The notes under the pieces: generated by a model | Told to the model about the DNA's origin: nothing | The model's input: only the letters and a program-made list of their open reading frames with translations | Database searches by the model: none | Part shown: positions 33,623 to 41,295 of the stretch, in pieces | How positions within the stretch are numbered: the stretch's first letter is position 1 | Layout of the letters: each line of letters starts with the position of its first letter | Made by a program: the position numbers and the translations under genes | Assembly (NCBI GenBank): GCA_030065205.1 | Contig: JASJDN010000006.1 | Location: 44,512-108,511 of the forward strand | Source of the DNA: Crocosphaera sp. | GTDB lineage: Bacteria > Cyanobacteriota > Cyanobacteriia > Cyanobacteriales > Microcystaceae | Direction of reading: 5' to 3' | DNA length: 64,000 nt

Positions 33623-33644
33623 GGTAGGATTAGCCCATCCTACC
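33623..33644. repeat. GGTAGGAT hairpin after the small membrane gene
   Basis: GGTAGGAT at 33623-33630 and ATCCTACC at 33637-33644 form a perfect 8-bp stem with a 6-base loop. No T-tract follows, so it is more likely one of the dispersed GTAGGGT-type repeats than a terminator. Confidence 0.6.
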
Positions 33645-33742
33645 TACCTAAAATTCATATTACAGCACTTTTTTCTAAATTGTCAAGTTTTTGATGATTT
33701 TTTTGTGTTCTAACTGTTAATATTAATCAATTTATTTAAGTA

Positions 33743-34075
33743 TTACCAAATTTCTTCTAACTCTAAAACAAAATTTAGTAATGTATGTTCTCCTGATAAG
33801 GTGGTGGGATTATTTAATATTTCCACTTCTTTTCCTTGTCGATAAATTTCCACTTGTTTCTCTTTGCGATTAATTAGCCAGCCTAATTTTGTTCCGTTTT
33901 CTATATATTCTCTCATCTTCTCTTGTAAAGATTTCAAACTATCACTAGGAGAATGCAATTCAATCACAAAATCAGGACATAAGGGTAAAAATTTTTGGCG
34001 TTGTTTGATAGTTAAACTATCCCAAATTATCCAAGCATAATCTAATCTTAGCAAATTAATTGTCAAACTCAGCAA
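33743..34075 (-). pseudogene. Uma2-family (DUF820) protein, N-terminally truncated
   Basis: The 110 codons encode the second half of a Uma2/DUF820 endonuclease-like domain: DYAWIIWDSLTIKQRQKFLPLCPDFVIELHSPSDSLKSLQEKMREYIENGTKLGWLINRKEKQVEIYRQG. The normal N-terminal part (about 90 residues) before the PD-(D/E)XK-like core is missing. The short upstream sequence LSLTINLLRL is unrelated. It is probably a decayed copy; the complete relative at 35827 is of a different subtype. Confidence 0.78.
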
Positions 34076-34177
34076 AACATAGACAGTACACCGTTTTCTG
34101 ATAATGTTCTGAAAGCATCTAAGATTTTCACTATAATAAAGCTATTTTCTTGTCTACAAAAAATTTTTAATTAAACA

Positions 34178-35713
34178 ATGAAACGAAGAGACTTTCTCAT
34201 AACAACCCTTTTAAGTTCTGGTTTAATTGCCACCAATCAATGGAAAAGTCAATTCGCTTCTATCCCAGACTTGTCTAAATCTCCTTTCACCTTAGGGGTT
34301 GCTTCAGGAGATCCTACGAGCGATCGCGTAATTATATGGACAAGATTAGCCCCTTTTCCCCTCAAAGGAGGAGGAATGCCGAACATCAGAGTTCCTGTAC
34401 AGTGGAAAGTCGCAAAAGACCCTAAAATGAGCGAAATTGTGCGTCAAGGAACCGTTATCGCAACCCCAGAATTAGGTCATTCTGTCCATGTGGATGTGAC
34501 GCAACTCGAGGCCAATCATTTTTATTGGTATCAATTTGAACTAGGAAGCTATAAAAGTGCGATCGCTAGAACCAAAACCTTCCCCAACCCTAATGCGGTG
34601 GTTGACAAGATAAAATTTGCCTTTGCTTCTTGTCAAGACTGGCAAAACGGTTATTATGTTGCTCATCAACATCTCGCAGAGGAAGAACTGGACTTTGTGG
34701 TGTTTTTGGGGGACTATATCTATGAGAAATCAGGGGATAAAAACACGATTCGTCAGCATCAAGGTGAAGATTGTTTCACTTTAGAAGATTATCGCAACCG
34801 CTACGCACAGTATAAAAGCGATTCTAACTTACAAGCATCTCACCATCGTTTTCCTTGGATCGTGACTTGGGACGATCACGAAGTTGATAATAATTATGCT
34901 AATCTAAGTCCAGAAGATGATCAAAGTTTAGAACAGTTTAAGGCACGACGCAAAGCAGCTTATCAAGCTTATTACGAACATATGCCGATCCGTGTCTCTT
35001 TTCAACCAGAGGAAGAGATTACCCTGTATCGCAGTTTTGATCTCGGAAAATTAGGAAAGTTGATGGTATTGGATACTAGACAATATCGTAGCGATCAACC
35101 CTGTGGAGATGGTGGAAAACCTCGTTGTCAAGACGCAAAAAGCGAAACAACAACTTTATTAGGATCAGAACAAGAGCAATGGTTAGAGTCCCAATTATCC
35201 CAGAGTTCAGCCTCTTGGAATATTATGGCACAACAAATAATGATGGCTCAATACGATGTCGATCCTCGTCCTGGCCAGGGAATCTATAATATGGATCAAT
35301 GGGATGGTTATGTGGAATGTCGTCATCGTTTGCTTAAGTTTTTATATGATAATCAAATCTCTAACCCAGTGGTTATTACAGGGGATATTCATTCGAGTTG
35401 GGTTAATGATCTAAAATTAGATTTTGATGATCCAAAATCACCAACTGTCGCTACTGAGTTTGTGGGAACTGCTATTTCTTCAGCTTTTCCTCAACAATAT
35501 ATACCTACAATAAAGTTAGCTAGACTAGCTAACCCTCATGTGAAGTTTTTTGAAGGAACTAAAAATGGATATGTTCGTTGTACAGTCACTTCGGAGTCGT
35601 TCCAAAGTGATTATCGGGTTGTTTCTACCGTCTTAGATACCCAAGCTTCTATTGAGACTTTGCAATCATTTATGGTGAAAAAGGGTCAACCTGGGGCGCA
35701 AAATATCACCTAA
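34178..35713 (+). CDS. phoD: PhoD-type alkaline phosphatase
   Basis: The 511-residue protein starts with a Tat signal MKRRDFLITTLLSSGLIA. It contains FTLGVASGDPTSDRVIIWTRLAP (the Fn-III-like N-domain), FASCQDWQNGYYVAHQHLAEEELDFVVFLGDYIYE, WDDHEVDNNYA and VVITGDIHSSWVNDL, the metal-binding motifs of PhoD. PhoD is a Ca/Fe-dependent phosphomonoesterase/diesterase exported folded by the Tat system to scavenge phosphate. No Pho box was recognised in the short upstream region. The gene is monocistronic. Confidence 0.93.
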   Translation: MKRRDFLITTLLSSGLIATNQWKSQFASIPDLSKSPFTLGVASGDPTSDRVIIWTRLAPFPLKGGGMPNIRVPVQWKVAKDPKMSEIVRQGTVIATPELGHSVHVDVTQLEANHFYWYQFELGSYKSAIARTKTFPNPNAVVDKIKFAFASCQDWQNGYYVAHQHLAEEELDFVVFLGDYIYEKSGDKNTIRQHQGEDCFTLEDYRNRYAQYKSDSNLQASHHRFPWIVTWDDHEVDNNYANLSPEDDQSLEQFKARRKAAYQAYYEHMPIRVSFQPEEEITLYRSFDLGKLGKLMVLDTRQYRSDQPCGDGGKPRCQDAKSETTTLLGSEQEQWLESQLSQSSASWNIMAQQIMMAQYDVDPRPGQGIYNMDQWDGYVECRHRLLKFLYDNQISNPVVITGDIHSSWVNDLKLDFDDPKSPTVATEFVGTAISSAFPQQYIPTIKLARLANPHVKFFEGTKNGYVRCTVTSESFQSDYRVVSTVLDTQASIETLQSFMVKKGQPGAQNIT

Positions 35714-35718
35714 CCCAA

Positions 35719-35820
35719 TCAGAAAACAATAATAGCTGCACTTATTCCCAAGAGTGTGGCTAAAAAATAGTTTAAAATTGAGGATAATAAATTAGAATTG
35801 AAAGCAATATCTTTTGGCAT
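35719..35820 (-). CDS. Tiny membrane protein (33 aa), paralogue of 39935 gene
   Basis: The complement from the ATG at 35820 encodes MPKDIAFNSNLLSSILNYFLATLLGISAAIIVF. The hydrophobic second half forms one short membrane helix. It shares ILxYFL, AT, LG/FG and SAAII with the 43-residue product at 39935, from which it differs by the in-frame loss of nine residues after YFL. The third-position differences and clean in-frame indel favour coding. It lies antisense in the gap between phoD and a Uma2 gene. No clear Shine-Dalgarno sequence is visible. Confidence 0.5.
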   Translation of the reverse strand: MPKDIAFNSNLLSSILNYFLATLLGISAAIIVF

Positions 35821-35826
35821 AACTTT

Positions 35827-36591
35827 ATGACAAACGTAGTTGATATTACCACCAAAACTTCTTTACCCGATCATACTCAACTACCGGACTCCGACGGCAC
35901 TTTTGTGAAAAATTTTCAGGAACATCCTCAAAGTATTCTACTCACTGAATCAATCTGGTCAAAATTAGAACAGTTACATCCTGATGGACAATTTGCGATC
36001 GGACAAGATAGCGGTATTTATTGGCGAATAACCGAACCACCACAACGAGGCGCAGAAGCTCCTGATTGGTTTTATGTGGCAAATGTTCCTTCTACTTTAG
36101 ATGGACAAATGAGACGGTCTTATGTATTGTGGCAAGAAATCATCGCTCCTTCCATTGTGATTGAATTTGTGTCTGGTAATGGAGAAGAAGAACGAGATCA
36201 AACCCCTTATAAGGGGAAATTTTGGGTCTATGAACAGGCTATTCGTGTTCCTTTTTATGCCATTTATGAAGTGCAAAAGTCTAGTGTGGAAGTTTATCAT
36301 CTCTTAGAGGGTAAATATCAATTAATGTCAGCCAATGAAAGGGAGCATTATTATATTCCACCTTTAGGAGTAGAATTAGGACTTTGGCAAGGAATGTATA
36401 AGAATGTAGAACTTCCTTGGTTACGTTGGTGGGATGAACAAGGAAAGTTATTACCTACTCCAGAAGAAGTTGTTATAGAAGAAAAACAACGGGCTGACTC
36501 AGAAAAACAACGGGCTGACTTAGAAAAACAACGGGCTGATCGTTTAGAAGCAAAATTAAGAGAATTAGGGGTTAATTTAGATGAGCTTTAG
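35827..36591 (+). CDS. Uma2-family (DUF820) protein with repeated coiled-coil tail
   Basis: The 254-residue protein has the Uma2 core (SIVIEFVSGNGEEERDQTPYKGKFWVYEQAIRVPFYAIYEVQKSSVEVYHLLEGKY), a PD-(D/E)XK-like fold very abundant in cyanobacteria. Its tail contains three copies of EKQRAD(S/L) ending KLRELGVNLDEL. The repeats are encoded by near-identical 21-bp units at 36481-36540. The family is predicted to be nuclease-like, but its biological role is not established. Confidence 0.85.
   Translation: MTNVVDITTKTSLPDHTQLPDSDGTFVKNFQEHPQSILLTESIWSKLEQLHPDGQFAIGQDSGIYWRITEPPQRGAEAPDWFYVANVPSTLDGQMRRSYVLWQEIIAPSIVIEFVSGNGEEERDQTPYKGKFWVYEQAIRVPFYAIYEVQKSSVEVYHLLEGKYQLMSANEREHYYIPPLGVELGLWQGMYKNVELPWLRWWDEQGKLLPTPEEVVIEEKQRADSEKQRADLEKQRADRLEAKLRELGVNLDEL
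36481..36540 (+). repeat. 21-bp tandem repeat in Uma2 gene
   Basis: Units beginning GAAAAACAACGGGCTGA start at 36481, 36502 and 36523, encoding EKQRADS, EKQRADL and EKQRAD. Being a multiple of three, copy-number change would lengthen the coiled coil without frameshift. Confidence 0.85.
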
Positions 36592-36663
36592 TTTCTAATA
36601 ACCAATGTGGGGTTTAAATTCTATTCACACTTTGAAAGGTAGAATTTACCCACATTATTGCAC

Positions 36664-36948
36664 TTAATAAACTTCATCATGAGTACCAATATCAAGTAAA
36701 ATAATAACTTCTTGTTTCGTTTCTGGATCAGTTTCTACTGAAAAAATAATACGACAATCATAACCACAAGAACAAGCTTTTAATCCTAATAACTGTCCTT
36801 TTAATGAATGAGTGCCTAAATTCGGTAAATAAATATCCTCTCTCATTTTTGCTAAAGTTTTCTCAATTCTTTGCTGTAGCTTAGGGTTTCGTAAAACAAA
36901 CTTACGAAAAGCTCGTTCAAATTTTGGAGTTAAAACCAGTTCTCTCAT
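36664..36948 (-). CDS. YafQ/RelE-type mRNA interferase toxin
   Basis: The 94-residue protein reads ELVLTPKFERAFRKFVLRNPKLQQRIEKTLAKMREDIYLPNLGTHSLKGQLLGLKACSCGYDCRIIFSV...EVIILLDIGTHDEVY. This is the YafQ/RelE fold with the typical HxLKG..G..ACSCGYDCRI segment and C-terminal GTHDEVY. Such toxins cleave mRNA on the ribosome. The gene is 5 bp downstream of its putative antitoxin. Confidence 0.88.
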   Translation of the reverse strand: MRELVLTPKFERAFRKFVLRNPKLQQRIEKTLAKMREDIYLPNLGTHSLKGQLLGLKACSCGYDCRIIFSVETDPETKQEVIILLDIGTHDEVY

Positions 36949-36953
36949 TATAA

Positions 36954-37208
36954 TTAGTCTAATGTCCCCCTTAATTGAGTCAGAATTTCCTCAATGGGTT
37001 GAGGTTTTAACTGTCCTTCCTGAAAAGCAGTGATAGAGTCTTTCGCATCTCTAGCAATTTCTTGGCGACGTAAATCAATTAACCGATGATGTAAAATGTT
37101 TAATAACATTTCCTGTTGTTCCAAGGAAAGTTGCTCAACTGAATTTAACACTTGTTCTAAGGTGATCATATTGTGTAAGGATTGTATTAACTGTTTTAGG
37201 AATGTCAA
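36954..37208 (-). CDS. Putative antitoxin of the YafQ-type module
   Basis: The 84-residue protein contains ITLEQVLNSVEQLSLEQQEMLLNILHHRLIDLRRQEIARDAKDSITAFQEGQLKPQPIEEILTQLRG, the helical antitoxin seen before cyanobacterial RelE/YafQ genes. An internal ATG at 37167 (MITLEQVLNSVEQL) is the more likely start, because the preceding residues (TFLKQLIQSLHN) are not family-like. Confidence 0.8.
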   Translation of the reverse strand: MTFLKQLIQSLHNMITLEQVLNSVEQLSLEQQEMLLNILHHRLIDLRRQEIARDAKDSITAFQEGQLKPQPIEEILTQLRGTLD

Positions 37209-37266
37209 GTTTACTGTCTAATCCCTCATTATAATTAATCTAGCGATATACTGGAAATGTTAGCTG

Positions 37267-37429
37267 AAAATGTAAAATTCCTAACTGCACTGGAGTCATT
37301 GCGTTTGGTGATACTTTATGCGAATGTCAAACACAGTTACGGTCTACTTTAGAAGATTGGATTTTAGTCGGATTAAAACTTGGTCATAGTTTACCTGTCA
37401 TTGCTGGAATTGATCTTAATATGGAGTGA
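37267..37429 (+). pseudogene. hicB: HicB antitoxin remnant
   Basis: One frame reads NCTGVIAFGDTLCECQTQLRSTLEDWILVGLKLGHSLPVIAGIDLNME then TGA at 37427-37429. This is the body and C-terminus of the HicB family variant that ends LGHSLPVIDGIDIN. Upstream in the same frame a TGA stop at about 37263 and no start codon leave the N-terminal half missing. The remnant directly precedes a broken hicA. Confidence 0.78.
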
Positions 37430-37436
37430 AGACAGT

Positions 37437-37585
37437 GTGAGTCGGTTAAATCCCTGCAAAAGAAGAGACTTTATTAAAAAACTTAGAAAATTAGGCTTTG
37501 ATACTCCCAGATCAGGGACAAGACATCAATTTATAATATTATATCCCGTGAAATAACGATTGATGAATGGAATGAACTTTAAACA
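37437..37585 (+). pseudogene. hicA: HicA toxin remnant with internal deletion/frameshift
   Basis: A GTG at 37437 opens MSRLNPCKRRDFIKKLRKLGFDTPRSGTRHQFIILYPVK then TAA at 37554-37556, the N-terminal half of HicA including the catalytic-type SGTRHQF. The HicA tail appears in another frame as ISREITIDEWNEL at 37542-37585. A deletion with frameshift has removed the middle, so the double-stranded-RNA-binding-like fold cannot form. Confidence 0.78.
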
Positions 37586-37814
37586 TCAAAGACTAAGTGA
37601 GTCACAACAAGAAAAAATGTCAGCCTTATCTGATGCGTTAAGTAGTGTTTTACACTATGGAGAAGACGGATTATTAATTGCTATTCAAATCTTAAACAAT
37701 GAAAAGGGACAAATGAGATTATCCGCTTATGATTTGCTATGGGAAAAATTGGACGATAGAGGCAAGAAAAAATTAATTCAACTACTTTTAAATGCTCAAC
37801 CAGAAAAGAATTGA
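37560..37814 (+). CDS. Hypothetical 84-aa protein overlapping hicA remnant
   Basis: The protein reads NFKHQRLSESQQEKMSALSDALSSVLHYGEDGLLIAIQILNNEKGQMRLSAYDLLWEKLDDRGKKKLIQLLL, soluble and helical. No family is recognised. Its last 19 bp overlap the end of the convergent channel-like gene, and its start overlaps the HicA tail frame, so it may be a genuine gene that has grown into decayed DNA. Coding status is uncertain. Confidence 0.5.
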   Translation: MMNGMNFKHQRLSESQQEKMSALSDALSSVLHYGEDGLLIAIQILNNEKGQMRLSAYDLLWEKLDDRGKKKLIQLLLNAQPEKN

Positions 37815-39805
37815 ACTAATTCTGCTTGAATTAAAACCTTCCTTAATTCTGTAATTAAATATTGAGCTTGATGTTGATAAAATGGCATAGGCAAGGTGTT
37901 AGGAATAGACTTAATTAACTGTCTGGCTAAGGCTAAATCACATCCCGAAATACGAGTAATGGCATTCGCTCCTTGAAACGCAGCATCTTGATTAGGAATT
38001 GAATTAATTTTTACCCCCCAACAACGAGAGGTCAATAAAATATTACCTTGTTCGATTCGTTTTAAACCATCAACTGTCCCTAAAACAACAATGCGATCGT
38101 CAACTTCTAATCTAATTTCCCAAGAAGGCATCAACTTAATTTCTTGAGATGTATTTTGATAAAAAATAACCACAACATCATAACCATAAGATACTTCTCC
38201 AATTAATAAACCATTAAGAGTGTCGTTATTTTCAATTTGATATTCTGTTACTAACACTGTCTGATTTTGTTGACGAAATAAACTTAAAATATTTTCCCCA
38301 AAAGCTGCTCCTGCAAACGCTTCAGCACCAACAGCATAAGAACTAATTACTTGAGCATTTTTGAGTAAATGAGTTAATTTTTCAGTTAATCCTTTACGAG
38401 AAGCACCAATAACTAAACGACTTTCGGGGTTAAGTAATCTTGTCATTAAAGCGATTTCTAGGTTTAGCATTTCATTATCTGTGGTGATGATAATACTTTT
38501 AGCTGTGCTAATATTTGCCTGAGTAAAGGACTCTTTTAAATTACCAATAATCAGGGGAATATCAGGCAAAATAGTACGATCAAAATCAGGATTAAACGTT
38601 ATTCCAACTTGAGGTTGTTTAACTGTTTTTAAATAATTAGCAACCCGTTGACCAACTTTTCCTAAACCAACAATAATTAAATGTTCCTTTTGAGGAATAA
38701 CAGGACGAGGACGCATTAATTGAAATTTTGCTGATAATAAGGCTTCCGTTAAAGCAGCATATAAAACCCCGACAAAAGCAGTCCCAATAACAGTTAAACT
38801 GAGGGCAAAAAACTGTAACCAAGGAGGAATCGGTGCAATGGGTTTAAAGTTACCAAACAGATCAGCATAACCCCCTAATAGTAAAATTGCTGTCGCATAA
38901 AAAGCATAAATTAATGTTGTGTCAGGATAATAAAATTGAAAAAGAAATGTTCCAACAACCAACAAAATTATAATCAGTAAAGTACACATTAACACCACAG
39001 TACGAACTTGGCGAAATAAACTAAAATTACTTAATTGAAATAATTCTAACTTGAAGCGATCCAGAAAATTTTTGAGTCGTTCTTTCCATCTTTTTCGTCG
39101 CTTTTTTTGTTGAGGTAAACCCTGATAACTTCTTAGATAAAATTCATCAACTAATTCAATATAGATCAAAGTATCTTCTAGAGCAAGTGACCGATTTAGT
39201 TGCCATTCATAAAATCCTTTAAAGTTATTATTCTGAGCATTAATATGGCTTAAAATGCGACGATTTTTGTTATTTAGTTCATAAAGTTTTCTGCCATAAA
39301 GCCAAGGATCGTTGGCCTTTATTTGATGTTTAATTACCTGAAAATGGTAATTATTAATAGCAAAAAAACCAATGGTTTCATCCCCTAAACCTTCCAAAGC
39401 AAATGCAGAAGCAGTGAGTTGAGTGGGATCATCAGCAAAGAAGTTTCCTAATTGTTGATTAAGGAGTTGATTTAAGTTTTCCTGACCACAACGCATCACC
39501 AAGCGAATATGAGCATTAAGTTCCCGAATAGTTAATGCTGTTTGAGCATTGACTTCTTCATCACTGGTGACAATTAAAACAGAGCGACATTCTTTTAATT
39601 TTGCCCTTTCTAAGATTTCAATTTGACGACAATCTCCAATAATTAATTCTTCTAAACATTTAGGTAATTCAGGAAACTCCCAACTTTTAGGCATCGTTTG
39701 TTCAATAGCAATAACGTTTACCCCAAACTTTTTGAGTGCTATGACGCAATGTTGTCCCAAACTTCCTAAACCACAAACTAGAAATAATGTTCTTTCTTGA
39801 AACAT
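37796..39805 (-). CDS. Double-RCK ion-channel-like protein with atypical filter
   Basis: The 669-residue protein starts with an RCK/TrkA-N Rossmann domain (LFLVCGLGSLGQHCV, about 1-150). It then has a basic stretch and three hydrophobic segments (about 255-285 VVLMCTLLIIILLVVGTFLFQF; 295-310 YAFYATAILLLGGYAD; 330-360 WLQFFALSLTVIGTAFVGVLYAALTEALLS). A second RCK domain (HLIIVGLGKVGQRVANYLK) follows. The pore region reads LLGGYADL where K+ channels have TxGYGD. This plan resembles the CASTOR/potassium-channel-related families with RCK domains on the cytosolic side. Ion selectivity is uncertain. Confidence 0.83.
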   Translation of the reverse strand: MFQERTLFLVCGLGSLGQHCVIALKKFGVNVIAIEQTMPKSWEFPELPKCLEELIIGDCRQIEILERAKLKECRSVLIVTSDEEVNAQTALTIRELNAHIRLVMRCGQENLNQLLNQQLGNFFADDPTQLTASAFALEGLGDETIGFFAINNYHFQVIKHQIKANDPWLYGRKLYELNNKNRRILSHINAQNNNFKGFYEWQLNRSLALEDTLIYIELVDEFYLRSYQGLPQQKKRRKRWKERLKNFLDRFKLELFQLSNFSLFRQVRTVVLMCTLLIIILLVVGTFLFQFYYPDTTLIYAFYATAILLLGGYADLFGNFKPIAPIPPWLQFFALSLTVIGTAFVGVLYAALTEALLSAKFQLMRPRPVIPQKEHLIIVGLGKVGQRVANYLKTVKQPQVGITFNPDFDRTILPDIPLIIGNLKESFTQANISTAKSIIITTDNEMLNLEIALMTRLLNPESRLVIGASRKGLTEKLTHLLKNAQVISSYAVGAEAFAGAAFGENILSLFRQQNQTVLVTEYQIENNDTLNGLLIGEVSYGYDVVVIFYQNTSQEIKLMPSWEIRLEVDDRIVVLGTVDGLKRIEQGNILLTSRCWGVKINSIPNQDAAFQGANAITRISGCDLALARQLIKSIPNTLPMPFYQHQAQYLITELRKVLIQAELVQFFSG

Positions 39806-39862
39806 AGGTTATCGAGGTTTATCTTTTTTCGATGAAAAATTCCTGTAATTTTTATTTTTCAA

Positions 39863-39897
39863 GGGAGGTTTCGTTTTAAACCTCCCTTTTATTAAGA
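39863..39897 (+). terminator. Strong terminator-like hairpin, plus strand
   Basis: GGGAGGTTT pairs perfectly with AAACCTCCC around a short GTTTT-containing loop and is followed by TTTTATT. It looks like a rho-independent terminator on the plus strand, yet no plus-strand gene lies just upstream; the next gene upstream is the divergently oriented channel-like gene. It may end an unannotated transcript or be a repeat. Confidence 0.65.
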
Positions 39898-39934
39898 TTT
39901 TCAACCCCCTGATCACCCTGTTCATTCACCTACA

Positions 39935-40066
39935 TTACCCTAACCAGATAAAACGACTCCACAATAACAAAATAATAGCTGCACTAAGTCCGAACGGTGT
40001 GGCTAAAAATTCTACAAAGTCCAATATAACCAAAAAATATTTTAAAATTGTTAATGAGCTTTCCAT
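39935..40066 (-). CDS. Small membrane protein (43 aa)
   Basis: The ATG at 40066, preceded by GGGGGT, opens 43 codons: MESSLTILKYFLVILDFVEFLATPFGLSAAIILLLWSRFIWLG. One or two short hydrophobic helices are predicted. The paralogue at 35719 shows the same residues with a nine-residue in-frame deletion, supporting real coding. I do not recognise the family; size and composition resemble small subunits of membrane complexes. Confidence 0.6.
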   Translation of the reverse strand: MESSLTILKYFLVILDFVEFLATPFGLSAAIILLLWSRFIWLG

Positions 40067-40398
40067 GGGTTGACCCCCAAAAATTTAATAAAATGACATA
40101 TTGTCTCTAGGATAAATGTGATTTTCGTCTATACTGCTAGTCTCCCCATTGTTTTAGTCTTAGTTCCGTGTTCTTTACAAATTGTAACATAAAATTTTAA
40201 ACTAAGCTCTCGAGACGAAAAAAGTCCTCTCTGAGTTCCCTCAACTCCATACTATAAGCTCGGTTTCCACTATTCCGTATCAATAGATAACATTTAAACA
40301 TTACAACAGAAGTCAGAAGTCAGCAGAAATTAATTTTTTAATACAGTGTTTTTTGTATATTTATGTTAGATTACTTATTATTTAACCCTGAACTCCCT
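40067..40398. other. Non-coding region with AGAAGTC heptamers
   Basis: This 332-bp stretch between the 43-aa gene and the Ap4A phosphorylase gene holds two tandem AGAAGTC heptamers at 40308-40321. No gene or RNA is recognised otherwise. Confidence 0.6.
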
Positions 40399-41295
40399 TT
40401 ATTTAGCAACTTTTTCTAAAATTGTTAGGGGTTTTAATGAATTTAATGTCTTCATTTGTTCTTTATTTTTTACCAGTAATGCACCAGCAAACCCTAATGA
40501 GTTAATAGAAATTGACTCGTATTTAGGTTGCGATCTCGGAATGATCATCATCCATTCTTTAGTCACTAACAGATTATAAGGTTCAGGTTTTCCTTCTTGG
40601 TTGATAATAATTTTTAAGGTTTTTAATAAACAAGAATAAATCTCTAAGCTTTCGTGAGCTAATTCTAAAATATTGTTATTATCTTTACTTGAGATTCTCG
40701 CTATACCATGAGAAAAATTAAAACAAGAAAGTTGACCCATATTATCTTGATAGCTTACTGTTTTTATTATTGGGTCAATGGGAGTTTTAGACAGTTCTGG
40801 AATTAAAGGAAAAGGAACAATTTGAAGATGTTTATGACGTTGACTCGCTCCAGCAATTTTACCACTATTATAAAAGCCTAAACCATCAACTTGTAATAAA
40901 CAAGCCCACAACCCAGCAAAATCATTTAAAGTTAGTAAGGTTTCTTGTTCTTCAAACTCACGGGTAATTACTAATAAGTGATAGTCAACAACATTAAATT
41001 TATTCAATAAACACACATGACTATCTGAAATATCAGCAACAAATAAATCTTCTTCATAAGGCAAAAAAGGATTAAAATCTTTACCGAGTTTTTTCTGTTC
41101 TTTTTTGGCTTTGTCTTTACGACCTAAATTAGTAACAATTCTAACTAAAAAGTCGATATCTTTATTTTTGATCAATTTGTACTCTGTAGGAATCGATTTC
41201 AAAGCACCACAACTTAAAGCGTGTTCTGTTTGCTTTTTTACTTTTTCCCATAAAGTATTAGGTTGTAAGATTATTTTTGATTCTTTTTTTATCAT
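40399..41295 (-). CDS. Ap4A phosphorylase (ATP adenylyltransferase)
   Basis: The 298-residue protein contains FNVVDYHLLVITREFEEQETLLTLNDFAGLW and the catalytic histidine segment GASQRHKHLQIVPFPL, the APA1/APA2-type HIT-superfamily motif. YNLLVTKEWMMIIPRSQ near the C-terminus is also typical. It phosphorolyses diadenosine tetraphosphate to ATP and ADP (or the reverse) and so adjusts Ap4A alarmone levels. Its ATG overlaps the stop of the Tab2-like gene by four bases, indicating translational coupling. Confidence 0.9.
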   Translation of the reverse strand: MIKKESKIILQPNTLWEKVKKQTEHALSCGALKSIPTEYKLIKNKDIDFLVRIVTNLGRKDKAKKEQKKLGKDFNPFLPYEEDLFVADISDSHVCLLNKFNVVDYHLLVITREFEEQETLLTLNDFAGLWACLLQVDGLGFYNSGKIAGASQRHKHLQIVPFPLIPELSKTPIDPIIKTVSYQDNMGQLSCFNFSHGIARISSKDNNNILELAHESLEIYSCLLKTLKIIINQEGKPEPYNLLVTKEWMMIIPRSQPKYESISINSLGFAGALLVKNKEQMKTLNSLKPLTILEKVAK

